From NCBI RefSeq assembly GCF_026342435.1, contig NZ_JAPEMT010000004.1, positions 1-64,000 of the forward strand: 64,000 nt of DNA, read 5' to 3'. Positions 49,676 through 59,122 of this stretch are shown in pieces. Position numbers and translations under genes: made by a program. Source of the DNA: Streptomyces sp. NBC_00237 (GTDB lineage: Bacteria; Actinomycetota; Actinomycetes; Streptomycetales; Streptomycetaceae). Under the pieces are notes generated by a model. It worked only from the letters and a program-made list of their open reading frames with translations. It did not search any database and was not told the DNA's origin. The stretch's first letter is position 1. Every line of letters begins with the position of its first letter.

Positions 49676-50389
49676 TCAGACAGTGCGCCGGTAGTGGACT
49701 GCCACGTACGCGAGCAGCGTGAACATGACGCTCGTGCCGATGGCCATGGTCAGCGCGCCCGCCTTGCCGCCGCTCATCGACCACGCGTCACCGGCCAGCA
49801 TCACCGTGGCGGCGACACGGGAGACCACCGCGAGCCGCCGGTTCCCCAGCCGGGAGAAATGCCGGCCGAACAGGTAGCCCGCGGCGATCAGCGAGGCGAA
49901 GGTGATCGACCCGGCGGCCATGTGTCCGTACGCGTGCCAGCTCATCGACTGCGGGATGCCCGCCGGCGTGCCCACCGGGAAGGCGTCCGCCGGGTCCATC
50001 GTCAGCAGCCCGGCAGCGACCATGCCGACCCCGACCACCCGGACCAGCCGGGGCACCGCGACACCACCGGCCGTCCCCTGCATGACCCGGCGCAGTCCGG
50101 CCGCGCCCACCGTGGCCAGGATCCCGGCGATCACGAAGTTGGTGATCTGCAGCCAGCCGAGCGATCCGGTGGCCAGTTGGCTGAGCGCGTGCCGGGTCGG
50201 CTCGAATCCCTCGCGGGTGAGTACCTGGGCGACCGACACGGCCACCCACAGGGGACCGGCGACGGCAGCGCAGGCGAGCAGCCGACGGGTGCCGACCGAG
50301 CCGCGCCGGGCAGCGGGGCGAGCCTGGTCGGCGGCGGCTGCCGCTGTGGTGGTGGCTGTGGCCTGCGGGATGTGGGTGCTGGTGGTCAC
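49676..50389 (-). CDS. DUF998 integral membrane protein
   Basis: GTG 50389 with AAGGAG 6 bases upstream; 237 residues. A ~30-residue Ala-rich N-terminus is followed by about six membrane helices ('LLACAAVAGPLWVAVSVAQV', 'ITNFVIAGILATVGAAGLRR', 'MAAGSITFASLIAAGYLFG'). 'PTRHALSQLATGSLGWLQ' and 'DPADAFPVGTPAGIP' are recurring motifs of DUF998. No function is established. DUF998 genes are often next to ECF sigma operons, as here: the DGPF/ECF42 pair is divergent, 170 bp away, so the sigma factor may control it. Confidence 0.85.
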   Translation of the reverse strand: MTTSTHIPQATATTTAAAAADQARPAARRGSVGTRRLLACAAVAGPLWVAVSVAQVLTREGFEPTRHALSQLATGSLGWLQITNFVIAGILATVGAAGLRRVMQGTAGGVAVPRLVRVVGVGMVAAGLLTMDPADAFPVGTPAGIPQSMSWHAYGHMAAGSITFASLIAAGYLFGRHFSRLGNRRLAVVSRVAATVMLAGDAWSMSGGKAGALTMAIGTSVMFTLLAYVAVHYRRTV

Positions 50390-50559
50390 GACGGGCTCCT
50401 TCGAAGGACGGGCGGGCCTCGGACTTCTTCCGTGGGGCTCGCACCAACGTCGATCCGCTGATACAACGGGGAATCAGCGAATTCCCTGTCACATCGTCGG
50501 TACGACGTATCAGTACGCCCCGGCGATCCGGCCGGGCGGGACGAAACCGGAGAGACACC

Positions 50560-50889
50560 ATGCGCTACCTGATGACGACCAAGGCATCGGAGACGGCGAA
50601 GGCCCCCGACGAGAAGCTCTTCGCCGAGATGGGCGCCTTCATCGAGGAACTGAGCGCCGCAGGTGCGCTGCTGGCCACCGGCGGGCTCGAACCGGGCGGT
50701 GTCCGGCTGGTCTCCGAGGGCGGCGACATCACCGTCACGGACGGCCCGTTCGCCGAGTCCAAGGAAGCCGTCGTCGGCTTCGCCCTCATCGAGGTCCGCT
50801 CCAAGGAGGAGGCGGTGGAACTGGGCCGCCGGTTCCGGAAGATCGTCGGTGACGGCGAGAGCGTGATCCAGCAGGTCTTCGGTCCGTGA
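50560..50889 (+). CDS. DGPF-domain (YCII-related) protein
   Basis: ATG 50560 behind GGAGAG; 109 residues. 'MRYLMTTKASETAKAPDEKL', 'AGALLATGGLEPGGVRLVSE', the defining 'VTDGPFAESKEAVVGFALIE' and 'EAVELGRRFRKIVGDGESVI'. DGPF proteins are the standard genomic partners and regulon members of ECF42 sigma factors. The stop overlaps the sigma start as GTGA, so the two are translationally coupled. The biochemical role is unknown; a catalytic or sensory ferredoxin-like fold is inferred for the family. Confidence 0.92.
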   Translation: MRYLMTTKASETAKAPDEKLFAEMGAFIEELSAAGALLATGGLEPGGVRLVSEGGDITVTDGPFAESKEAVVGFALIEVRSKEEAVELGRRFRKIVGDGESVIQQVFGP

Positions 50890-52970
50890 CGGACGTCCAC
50901 CGCACGGTCGACGCGATCTGGAAGATGGAGTCGGCCCGTATCGTCGCCGCGCTCACCCGCATGGTGCGCGACGTCGGCGTGGCCGAGGAGTTGGCACAGG
51001 ACGCGCTGGTCGCGGCGCTGGAACGGTGGCCCGAGTCGGGAATCCCGGACAATCCGGGGGCCTGGCTCACCACCGTCGCCAAGCGCCGCGCCGTCGACCA
51101 CATCCGCCGCGACCGGCGCTCGGCCGAGCACGGCGAGACGCTCGCGCACGAACTGGCCGAGCGGCAGCGGCTCGACGGTGACGGTGACGGCGGCGTCGAC
51201 CACGATCTTGAGTCCGCCGGGTCCGCCGGGTCCGCAGATCCCACCGAGCCCGCCTCCGAGCAGGACGACGTCCTACGGCTGATGTTCGTCTCCTGCCACT
51301 CGGTCCTACCGACCCAGGCACGCGTCGCCCTGACCCTGCGGCTGCTCGGCGGACTCACCGCGTCCGAGATCGCCCGCGCGTTCCTCACCGCCGAGCCGCT
51401 GATCGCCCGCCGCATCGCCACGGCGAAACGCACTCTCGCCGAGGAGCGGGTGCCGTTCGAAATCCCGGACGGCGCCGAGCTGACCGAACGCCTCGCCTCC
51501 GTCCTGGAGGTCGTCTACCTCATCTTCAACGAGGGTTACTCGGCGACCTCGGGCGACGACCTGATGCGGCCCGGCCTGTGCCTGGAGGCGCTGCGGCTGG
51601 GACGCCTGCTCGCCCGGTCAGTACCCGACGAGGCGGAAGTACACGGCCTGGTGGCGCTCATGGAGGTGCAGGCATCCCGTACGGCGGCCCGCACCGGCCC
51701 CGCCGGCGAACCGGTCCCGTTGCACCTGCAGAACCGGGGACGCTGGGACCCCCTGCTCATCCGTCGCGGCTTCGCGGCGATGCTGCGGGCGCGCGCCGCC
51801 GGTACGCCCGGCCAGCCGGGCCCCTACGTACTGCAAGCCGCGATCGCCGTCTGCCACGCCCAGGCGCGCACCGCCGAGGAGACCGACTGGGCACGGATCT
51901 GCGGACTGTACGCCGCCCTCGCCCGCCTCCTGCCCACCGCCGTGGTGCGGCTCAACCAGGCGGTCGCGGTGGGCATGGCGGACGGCCCCGCAGCCGGCCT
52001 CGCCCTCGTCGACACGCTCACCTCGGACCCCTCGCTCCGCGACTACCACCTGCTCCCCGGCGTACGCGGCGATCTGCTGCTGCGCCTGGGGCGCGGCGAA
52101 GAGGCCCGCCGCGAGTTCGAGCGCGCGGCGCTGCTGACCCGCAACGCCGCCGAACGCGCGTACCTGACGCGTCGTGCCGAGGCGATCCCGGCCGGGGACA
52201 CGTCCACGCCGACGTTCGGAGAGGCCATCGACGCGTTCCTGGCCCAGGACCGGCTCGCACCGGCGACGGCCCGCTCCTACGGACAGACCTTGTGGCGGCT
52301 GCGGCTGGCTCTGGGAGTGGGGATGCCGCTCACCTCGCTGACAGCCGATCAGGTCTCCGGTGCCTTCCGCCTCTCGTGGGGCGGCGTGGCGGCGTCCACC
52401 TGGAACCGGCACCGCGCCGCCGTACGGGCGTTCGGGGCGTGGGCGCACACCCCGGCCCTCGACGCGGCCATCCCCCAGCGGACGCCCCGGCGTCACCGCG
52501 CACCGGCGCCCGTGCCCGCACCGGTCCCGCCGGGAACCGCGTGGCCGGGAGAGGTGGAAGCCTCGTTGCGGGAGCGCACCCTGTGGACGCTGCTGCACGA
52601 GTCGGGCTCGACCGTCACGGCCCTGCTGGCCCTCAACGTCCAGGACCTGGACCTGCCGGAGCGACGAGCGCGCCGCGCGGACCGGCGGCCGGACCGGCCC
52701 GGCGGGTGGATCACCTGGCGATCGAAAACGGCCGCGCTCCTGTCCGAACTCCTGGACGGCCGGACCCAGGGCCCGGTGTTCCTCACCGACCGACGCCCTG
52801 GCCCGGCGCGGACGGGCATTCTGGGTGCGGCCGACGTCTGCCCGCAGACCGGCCGAGGGCGGCTGTCCTACGAGCGCGCCGAGTTCCTGTGCAAGTCGGC
52901 AACCGGCCTCGCGCTGCGCCAACTGCGGGACTGGGACGGGGACCAGGGCGGGGACGGCACCGAACCCTGA
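50886..52970 (+). CDS. ECF42-type sigma factor fused to a degenerate tyrosine-recombinase domain
   Basis: 694 residues; ECF42 proteins are usually ~400-430. Residues 1-80 are sigma region 2 ('LTRMVRDVGVAEELAQDALV', 'PGAWLTTVAKRRAVDHIRRD'), ~130-182 region 4, ~190-433 the ECF42 helical/TPR extension ('YLIFNEGYSA', 'LLIRRGFAAMLRA', 'ARREFERAALLTRNAAERAY'). Residues ~443-522 then match a recombinase SAM-like domain ('AIDAFLAQDRLAPATARSYG', 'STWNRHRAAVRAFGAWA') and ~558-684 a recombinase catalytic domain ('WTLLHESGSTVTALLALNVQ', 'GRGRLSYERAEFLCKSATG'). The box I Arg is Thr576, HxxR is RxxR (678-681) and the Tyr is absent, so strand exchange is lost. No shift is seen at the join. Confidence 0.85.
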   Translation: MTDVHRTVDAIWKMESARIVAALTRMVRDVGVAEELAQDALVAALERWPESGIPDNPGAWLTTVAKRRAVDHIRRDRRSAEHGETLAHELAERQRLDGDGDGGVDHDLESAGSAGSADPTEPASEQDDVLRLMFVSCHSVLPTQARVALTLRLLGGLTASEIARAFLTAEPLIARRIATAKRTLAEERVPFEIPDGAELTERLASVLEVVYLIFNEGYSATSGDDLMRPGLCLEALRLGRLLARSVPDEAEVHGLVALMEVQASRTAARTGPAGEPVPLHLQNRGRWDPLLIRRGFAAMLRARAAGTPGQPGPYVLQAAIAVCHAQARTAEETDWARICGLYAALARLLPTAVVRLNQAVAVGMADGPAAGLALVDTLTSDPSLRDYHLLPGVRGDLLLRLGRGEEARREFERAALLTRNAAERAYLTRRAEAIPAGDTSTPTFGEAIDAFLAQDRLAPATARSYGQTLWRLRLALGVGMPLTSLTADQVSGAFRLSWGGVAASTWNRHRAAVRAFGAWAHTPALDAAIPQRTPRRHRAPAPVPAPVPPGTAWPGEVEASLRERTLWTLLHESGSTVTALLALNVQDLDLPERRARRADRRPDRPGGWITWRSKTAALLSELLDGRTQGPVFLTDRRPGPARTGILGAADVCPQTGRGRLSYERAEFLCKSATGLALRQLRDWDGDQGGDGTEP

Positions 52971-53192
52971 GAAACCAGCCCGGCCTCTGCGGGCCTCTGC
53001 GGGCGGGCCTGGTTCAGCGCCGCCCGGTTCTGGGTGAGGTCGCCCAGTTGCTGCCCGGTCATGCCAGGCGGCGCAGGCTCGGGAAGCAGGGTCTGGTCCC
53101 CTTCGGGCTCTGGCGTCTGCGGGGTTGGGGCCATGGGGGTCGCGGGGCAGGGCCGGGAGTGCAGGGCGTGCCTGCGGCAGCCCCCGGCGATC

Positions 53193-55310
53193 TCAACCGT
53201 TGTGGCCGTCGGCGCCCACCGCCGGTTGCTTGCTGAGGCGGCCCGGCCACCACGCCGTAGGCCCGATGTCCCGCACCAGCGCCGGTACGAGCAGGGACCG
53301 TACGACCAGAGTGTCGAGCAGTACGCCGAAGGCGACGATGAACGCGATCTGCAGCAGGAACGCCAGCGGGATCACCCCGAGCGCCGCGAACGTCGCCGCC
53401 AGCACGACACCCGCCGAGGTGATGACCCCGCCGGTCGCGGTGAGGCCCCTGCGGACGCCCTCGCGGACGCCGTGCACGAGGGACTCCTCCCGGACCCGGG
53501 ACATCAGGAAGATGTTGTAGTCCACGCCCAGGGCCACCAGGAACACGAAACCGTACAGCGGCACGGACGCGTCCGTGCCGCTCATCCCGAAGACGTGACG
53601 GAACACCAGGGCCGAAACCCCCAGTGTCGCCAGGAAGTTGAGGGCGACCGTGGCGACCAGGAGCAGCGGCATCAGCAGCGAGCGCAGCAGGAGTGCCAGG
53701 ATGACGAGGATGATCGCGAGGACGACCGGCACGATCAGGACGCGGTCGTGGGCGGCGGTCTGCTGGATGTCGTACTGCTGCGCCGTGTATCCCCCGACGA
53801 GCGTGTCCTGCGCCCCCGGGAGGCCGTGCACGGCCTCCCGCAGGGCGGCTACCGCCTCCTTCGCGGCGTCGCTGTCGGCCGCGTCCTCGAAGGTGGCATC
53901 GATGCGTACCCGGCCGTCCACGACCAACGGCGCACCGCCGCCGGGTCGGCCGGAGGCGGTCACGGGGGCGGCCTCGGCGACGCCCTCGGTGTCCTCGGCG
54001 GCGGCCCGCACGGCCTCGGCCTGCCCGGCACCCGTGATGATCACGGCCGGGTTGCCGGACCCCCCGGGGAAGTGCGCGCCCAGGGTGCGCTGGGCGGCGA
54101 CCGAAGGGGCGTCGTTCACGAAGATCTCGTCGAGCGGCACGCCCCGCGAGGTCAGCATCGGCGCGAACGCCGCGCAGACCAGCAGCCCGGCCAGGCAGAG
54201 GGCCCAGACCCGGCGCGGAGCCCGGTCCACCAGCGCCGCCACCCGCTGCCACAGACCCGAGCTCCCGCCCTTGCCGCCCGCGGGCTTGGGCCGGGCGGGC
54301 CAGTACGCGGCCCGGCCGAGCAGCGCCAGCGCGGCGGGCAGGAAGGTCAGCGCGCTCAGGACCGCGCACACGATGCCGATCGCCCCGACCGGCCCCAGCG
54401 CGCGGTTGTTGGTGAGGTCGCTGAGCAGCAGTGCGAGCAGGCCCAGCGCCACGGTCCCCGCACTGGCCGTCACCGGCCCCACCGACTGCCGCCAGGCCAC
54501 CCGCACGGCGGTGAACCGGTCGCCTCCGCCCGCGAGTTCTTCGCGGAAGCGGGCAGTGAGCAGCAGGGCGTAGTCGGTCGCCGCACCGATCACGAGGATC
54601 GACAGGATGCCCTGCACCTGCCCGTCCACCCGCACCACGCCGTGGTCCGCGAGGACGTACACCACGGCGCTCGCCAGACCGAGCGCGAAGACCGCGCCGA
54701 CGATGATGACGAACGGCAGCAGCACGCTGCGGTACACCAGCAGCAGGATCAGCAGGACGGCCGCCAGCGCGACCCCGAGCAGCAGCCCGTCGATCCCGGC
54801 GAAGGCGTCCTTCAGGTCCGCCTGACTCGCGGCGGGGCCGGCCAACTGGGCCTGTGCGCCCGGAACTTCACCCGCCGCCTTCCTGACACGATCGAGCGTG
54901 GGGACGAGTCCCTCACCGAGGTCCGGGCGCAGTTGCACAACGCCCTGGAGTGCCTCGCCGTCCTTCGACGGCAGTGCGGGCGAGGCCCGGCCGACGAGGC
55001 CGGGGGAACCGTTGAGCGAGGCCAGCGCACGGGTGGCGGCTCCCTGCTGCTCCGGGGTCAACTTCCCTTTGCCGCCGCCCTGTTGGGTCCACACGACGAT
55101 CGCCGGCAGCGTCTCGTCCTGACGGAACGCCTTCTGGGCCTCAATAGCCCGGGTCGATTCCGCGTCCTGCGGAAGGAACGCCGCCTGGTCGATGGTCGCG
55201 ACCTGGCCGAGCTTCCCGGCGTACGGGCCGAGGACACCGCCGATGCCCAGCCAGGCGATCAGCAGGACCAGCGGAACCAGCCAGCGGGCGGAACGGACGG
55301 AGGTGGACAT
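53193..55310 (-). CDS. MMPL-family RND transporter
   Basis: 705 residues from ATG 55310. Twelve membrane helices in two halves, each with an extracellular loop domain. 'GILSILVIGAATDYALLLTA' and the mirrored 'YGFVFLVALGVDYNIFLMSR' carry the Asp-Tyr pairs used for proton coupling in MmpL/RND pumps; 'RFREELAGGGDRFTAVRVAW' and 'EESLVHGVREGVRRGLTATG' follow. Substrates of actinobacterial MMPLs include lipids, siderophores and drugs. A MarR gene lies upstream on the same strand, with a candidate operator in the 143-bp gap. Confidence 0.92.
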   Translation of the reverse strand: MSTSVRSARWLVPLVLLIAWLGIGGVLGPYAGKLGQVATIDQAAFLPQDAESTRAIEAQKAFRQDETLPAIVVWTQQGGGKGKLTPEQQGAATRALASLNGSPGLVGRASPALPSKDGEALQGVVQLRPDLGEGLVPTLDRVRKAAGEVPGAQAQLAGPAASQADLKDAFAGIDGLLLGVALAAVLLILLLVYRSVLLPFVIIVGAVFALGLASAVVYVLADHGVVRVDGQVQGILSILVIGAATDYALLLTARFREELAGGGDRFTAVRVAWRQSVGPVTASAGTVALGLLALLLSDLTNNRALGPVGAIGIVCAVLSALTFLPAALALLGRAAYWPARPKPAGGKGGSSGLWQRVAALVDRAPRRVWALCLAGLLVCAAFAPMLTSRGVPLDEIFVNDAPSVAAQRTLGAHFPGGSGNPAVIITGAGQAEAVRAAAEDTEGVAEAAPVTASGRPGGGAPLVVDGRVRIDATFEDAADSDAAKEAVAALREAVHGLPGAQDTLVGGYTAQQYDIQQTAAHDRVLIVPVVLAIILVILALLLRSLLMPLLLVATVALNFLATLGVSALVFRHVFGMSGTDASVPLYGFVFLVALGVDYNIFLMSRVREESLVHGVREGVRRGLTATGGVITSAGVVLAATFAALGVIPLAFLLQIAFIVAFGVLLDTLVVRSLLVPALVRDIGPTAWWPGRLSKQPAVGADGHNG

Positions 55311-55400
55311 CGTGCTCCCGGTACCGAGTCGTCAGGGCTTCTGACCAGAGGCTTGCCGCCCCTTGCCCCACCCTTGTCTCCGAATATCTCAAGCAGAAAC

Positions 55401-55421
55401 TATCTTAATGGTTGAAGTATA
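55401..55421. promoter_or_regulatory. AT-rich near-palindrome before the MMPL gene
   Basis: TATCTTAA-TGG-TTGAAGTATA approximates an inverted repeat with one bulge, the most AT-rich spot nearby, between the MarR stop and the MMPL start; a plausible MarR box. Confidence 0.45.
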
Positions 55422-55453
55422 TTTCACGGAGGGCCGGGGGGACCGCTGGGTCC

Positions 55454-55981
55454 TCAGCGGCGCGGCGCGCGCACTTCGCCCAGTTCGGCGTTGAGGTCCG
55501 TCAGGAAGCGCAGGACGAGGGCCAGTTCGTCCTCGTCGAAGCGGGACCGGGTGTTCTCGGTGGCCTCGGCGAGCGGCAGGAAGTGGCTGCGGGCCACCGC
55601 CCGGGCGCTCGGTTCGTAGTGCACGTGCACCACCCGGCGGTCCGAGCTCTCCCGCGAGCGCCGGATGTGTCCGGCGCTCTCCAGCCGGTCCAGGCACGCG
55701 GTCACCGCGCCCGAGGTCAGCCCCAGGTGATCCCGGAGCAGGCCCGGAGTGAGCGGGGTCTCGGAGTCCAGGATCGCGGCCAGCGCCTGGACGTCCGTCG
55801 CGTGCAGGCCCTGCCGGGCGGCGAAGCCGTGGACGAGCCGGTTGATCTCACCGTTCATGCGGCGCAGTTGTACGGCGAACGCCAGGAGGCTCGCGGGTCC
55901 CCCGGGGCCGACGGAGGGGCGCACGGAATCGCCCTCGGTTCCGGGAGCCGGGCCCGGGCCCGGGGAGGGTGTGGATGTCAC
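55454..55981 (-). CDS. MarR-family transcriptional regulator
   Basis: 175 residues from GTG 55981; a ~30-residue Pro/Gly-rich N-terminus may not all be translated, since no strong ribosome site is visible. Winged helix: 'GLHATDVQALAAILDSETPL', 'PGLLRDHLGLTSGAVTACLD', 'RLESAGHIRRSRESSDRRVV'. Immediately upstream of the MMPL transporter on the same strand, so it most likely represses that pump. Confidence 0.88.
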   Translation of the reverse strand: MTSTPSPGPGPAPGTEGDSVRPSVGPGGPASLLAFAVQLRRMNGEINRLVHGFAARQGLHATDVQALAAILDSETPLTPGLLRDHLGLTSGAVTACLDRLESAGHIRRSRESSDRRVVHVHYEPSARAVARSHFLPLAEATENTRSRFDEDELALVLRFLTDLNAELGEVRAPRR

Positions 55982-56081
55982 TGGAGAACCATCTTTCTGA
56001 CGAGCGCCGGCCGCAACTTCTCGGTGTCGCCGATGCTGCTGCGGGCGGGCATCGGGCAGTCACATGATCGGCCGGACCGTA

Positions 56082-56852
56082 CTAGAAGGCGGAGTGGGCG
56101 AACCACCGCTTCAGCAGCTCTTCGTTCCCCGACGCCGTGAAGGCGTCCGTGTCGTAGCGCAGCCTGCCGTACACGAGCAGCAGGAGATCGGCGGCGGTGC
56201 CCGCCACGGTGGCGTCGGCGGAACCTCCCGGAGCTGCCGCAGGGCTCTGCGGGTCGAGGCCGAAGCCTTCGGGGCGCAGGCGCACCACCCAGTCGGTTCC
56301 CGTGTCCGTGGTACGGAAGAGAAGGGTCTCGTCGGCGCCCCGCAGCTGGGTGGTCCCGGGTGCGAAGGAGGCCGCGAAGGGGAGGTTGACCAGGAACTCG
56401 TCCACGCCGTCGGTCGCCAGGGCGGGGTCGATCACGGGCCGCTTCCCGAGGGCGAGTTCGGCGTCGGTCCGGTGCACCAGGGTCTCGAAGAGCATCCGGC
56501 GGATCCAGAACCTGGCGTGCCCGTCGGCGCCCCACGCCCACATCGGGGCGTCCGGGTCGACGGTGGCGAAGGCCGCGGCGGCCTCCTCCGCGCTCCGGGC
56601 CAGCCAGTCGGGGTAGCCGTCGGCGTGCTCCGGCAGCCGCAGTTCCACCTCGCGGCTCGCGGGCGGGGTCTGGGCGCCGCGGCGGAGCAGGGCGGCGAAC
56701 CAGCGCTGCACGCTTCCGGTGTGCCTGACCAGGTCGAGCAGGGTCCAGCCGGGGCAGCCGGGCACCGGCGCCGCCAGGTCCGCGTGCCGGGTGAGCGCGA
56801 CGAGGGCGGCGCTCTCGGCGGCCACGGCCTTGCGGTGTTCGGTGGGTGTCAT
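56082..56852 (-). CDS. Maleylpyruvate isomerase-family mycothiol-dependent enzyme (DinB fold)
   Basis: 256 residues from ATG 56852 (GAGG upstream), only 4 bp after the ohrR stop, hence one operon. N-terminal MDMPI domain: 'AVAAESAALVALTRHADLA', 'VPGCPGWTLLDLVRHTGSVQ' (metal-binding His) and 'WIRRMLFETLVHRTDAELAL' with the H-x3-D ligands; C-terminal 'GTAADLLLLVYGRL' domain. Such enzymes use mycothiol, the actinobacterial thiol, for isomerisation or S-transfer. Its place beside OhrR/Ohr suggests a role in thiol-dependent peroxide or electrophile defence. Confidence 0.87.
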   Translation of the reverse strand: MTPTEHRKAVAAESAALVALTRHADLAAPVPGCPGWTLLDLVRHTGSVQRWFAALLRRGAQTPPASREVELRLPEHADGYPDWLARSAEEAAAAFATVDPDAPMWAWGADGHARFWIRRMLFETLVHRTDAELALGKRPVIDPALATDGVDEFLVNLPFAASFAPGTTQLRGADETLLFRTTDTGTDWVVRLRPEGFGLDPQSPAAAPGGSADATVAGTAADLLLLVYGRLRYDTDAFTASGNEELLKRWFAHSAF

Positions 56853-56856
56853 GGGG

Positions 56857-57432
56857 TTACGCCTCTTCTTTCGCGTCCACCGCGCAGCTCGCGGCGGACG
56901 TGGTGGGGTCGGTGCCGTCCAGGGCTGCCGTCAGGGCGTTCAGCCGGGCGCGCAGCTCTCTGACCTCGTCCAGGGTGAGACCGGTGGACGAGGCGATGGC
57001 GCGGGGTACGGCCAGGGCCCGCGCGCGAAGGGCGACGCCCTGGGCGGTGGGCCTGACGGTGACGGAGCGCTCGTCGTCGGGACTGCGGCGGCGCTCCACG
57101 TGGCCCGCCGCCTCCAGGCGCTTGAGCAGGGGGGAGAGGGTGCCCGAGTCCAGCCGCAGGCGTTCGCCGATCTTCTTGACCGGGAGTTCACGGTCCTCCC
57201 AGAGCACCAGCATCACCAGGTACTGCGGGTAGGTGAGGTCGAGGTCCTTGAGCACCGTGCGGTAGACGCCGTTCAGGGCGCGGGTGGCCGCGTGCAGCGA
57301 GAAGCAGATCTGGTGGTCGAGGCGCAGGAAGTCCTCGGCCCGCACGTCGCCGTCGAGTCCGTCGGTCCGGTCGGCCCTCTCGTCCCGTGCAGGCATCGCG
57401 TTCGTCCGTTCCCTCGTCCGTTCCTTCGCCAT
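56857..57432 (-). CDS. ohrR: OhrR, organic-hydroperoxide-sensing MarR-family repressor
   Basis: 191 residues from ATG 57432; ATG 57396 is an alternative that removes a charged tail. 'FLRLDHQICFSLHAATRALN' carries Cys43, the peroxide-reactive Cys conserved in OhrR, and 'YRTVLKDLDLTYPQYLVMLV' has the Tyr residues that contact it. HTH 'LPVKKIGERLRLDSGTLSPL' and wing 'VERRRSPDDERSVTVRPTAQ' follow. A ~30-residue Ala-rich C-terminal extension is unusual. Divergent from ohr with palindromic operators between them, and followed directly by the MDMPI gene. Confidence 0.93.
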   Translation of the reverse strand: MAKERTRERTNAMPARDERADRTDGLDGDVRAEDFLRLDHQICFSLHAATRALNGVYRTVLKDLDLTYPQYLVMLVLWEDRELPVKKIGERLRLDSGTLSPLLKRLEAAGHVERRRSPDDERSVTVRPTAQGVALRARALAVPRAIASSTGLTLDEVRELRARLNALTAALDGTDPTTSAASCAVDAKEEA

Positions 57433-57459
57433 GGAGGCAGAGTACCGCGCACGATTAAC

Positions 57460-57501
57460 TTGTGCACAACCAGGTTGTGCAGCATTGAGTTGTGCACAAC
57501 T
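57460..57501. promoter_or_regulatory. OhrR operators, tandem palindromes
   Basis: TGCACAACC-A-GGTTGTGCA (57463-57481) and AGTTGTGCACAACT (57488-57501) are perfect; TTGTGCACAA also occurs at 57460-57469. Placed between ohrR and ohr, they should bind several OhrR dimers. Confidence 0.88.
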
Positions 57502-57566
57502 TACTTTCGTGCTCTAGTGGCGGCGGGGAGCTTCCCCCGACCGACGACCGAAGAGAGATGGACCCC

Positions 57567-57980
<414 letters not shown>

Positions 57981-58205
57981 CCATCGGGCAGCCGCCCGCC
58001 AGGCGCACACCAGCGGGGCGTCCCACCAGGTGCGCGGGGATCTCGGCGCCGCACCTCGGGTCGCGCACCGCGACGCCGCCCAGGGCCTGGACCCGCCTGG
58101 GCCGGGACGACCGCGTGCGCACGGCACCGGTCGGCACCGGCTCCTTCGTCGGCGACGCCAAGTCGCGCTTCGCGCCCGGCGTTTCGCCGAGCGCGGGGGT
58201 CTGAC

Positions 58206-58850
58206 TCAGGTGGACGCGACGTTGCGGGACAGTGCGGTCTGCAGGGCGAAAGCACCGAGCAGACCGCCTGCCGTGAAGCGTTGGGCGGTCAGGATGCGGG
58301 GCCGGGTGGCCAGGAACGCCGACATACGGGCCGCGCCCAGCATGATCAGGGCGTTCACCGAGATTCCCACGACGATCTGCACCGCCCCGAGCTGAAGCAA
58401 CTGTCCCCAGGCCGGACCGGCCTGCGGGTCCAGGAACTGGGGCAGCAACGCGGCGTACATCAGGGCGATCTTGGGGTTCAGCAGGTTGGTCAGCAGCCCC
58501 ATCGAGAACAGGCGGGCGTCGGAGACCGGAGGCAGGTCCTGGGTCGGGGCGAAGGGCGAGCGCCCGCCGGGCCGGAGCATGTCCCAGGCGAGGTACGCCA
58601 GATAGGCGGCCCCGGCGAGCTTGACCACCGTGAAGGTCACCGGCACGGCGGCGAATATCGCGGACAAGCCCGCAGCCGCGGCCAGGAGGTAGCACACGAA
58701 TCCCACGGCGGTCCCGCTGAGGCTGACCAGTCCCGCCCTGCGGCCCTGGGTGATCGCCCGGGAGGCGAGGTGAATCATGTTCGGTCCGGGAGTCAACGCC
58801 ATGCCCAGTTCGACGAGGGCCACTCCTCCGACTGCGGTCAGAGCGATCAC
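58206..58850 (-). CDS. LysE-family (RhtB-type) amino acid exporter
   Basis: GTG 58850 with GGGAGG 7 bases upstream; 214 residues. Six membrane helices: 'GVALVELGMALTPGPNMIHL' (the characteristic TPGPN motif), 'GLVSLSGTAVGFVCYLLAAA', 'VKLAGAAYLAYLAWDML' and 'GLLTNLLNPKIALMYAALLP' (NPK). Exports homoserine/threonine-like or other small amino acids. Intact and monocistronic. About 225 bp of unassigned sequence separates it from ohr. Confidence 0.92.
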   Translation of the reverse strand: MIALTAVGGVALVELGMALTPGPNMIHLASRAITQGRRAGLVSLSGTAVGFVCYLLAAAAGLSAIFAAVPVTFTVVKLAGAAYLAYLAWDMLRPGGRSPFAPTQDLPPVSDARLFSMGLLTNLLNPKIALMYAALLPQFLDPQAGPAWGQLLQLGAVQIVVGISVNALIMLGAARMSAFLATRPRILTAQRFTAGGLLGAFALQTALSRNVAST

Positions 58851-59122
58851 CGGTCAACCTCCCGTTGTCCGTCGGGAACCCCGCATGGAGGGGGCTCCTG
58901 TTGCAGAGGGCGGGGACGGAGCACGAGCTGCGCCTGCCTCGCCCGGCTCAGCATATGACTTCGCCTCTCGGCATCTTTATGCACCCCGCATCTGACCCGA
59001 CGTCAGTCGATGGGCCCTCACCTGCAAGAAGACGGGGGCGAAGGGTTCGTCCGTGGGCACCTTCGCAGGGAGACATGAGGGGTGTCGCTCTCCGTGGGGC
59101 CCCAGCCGCAGTGCCGTGGCGG

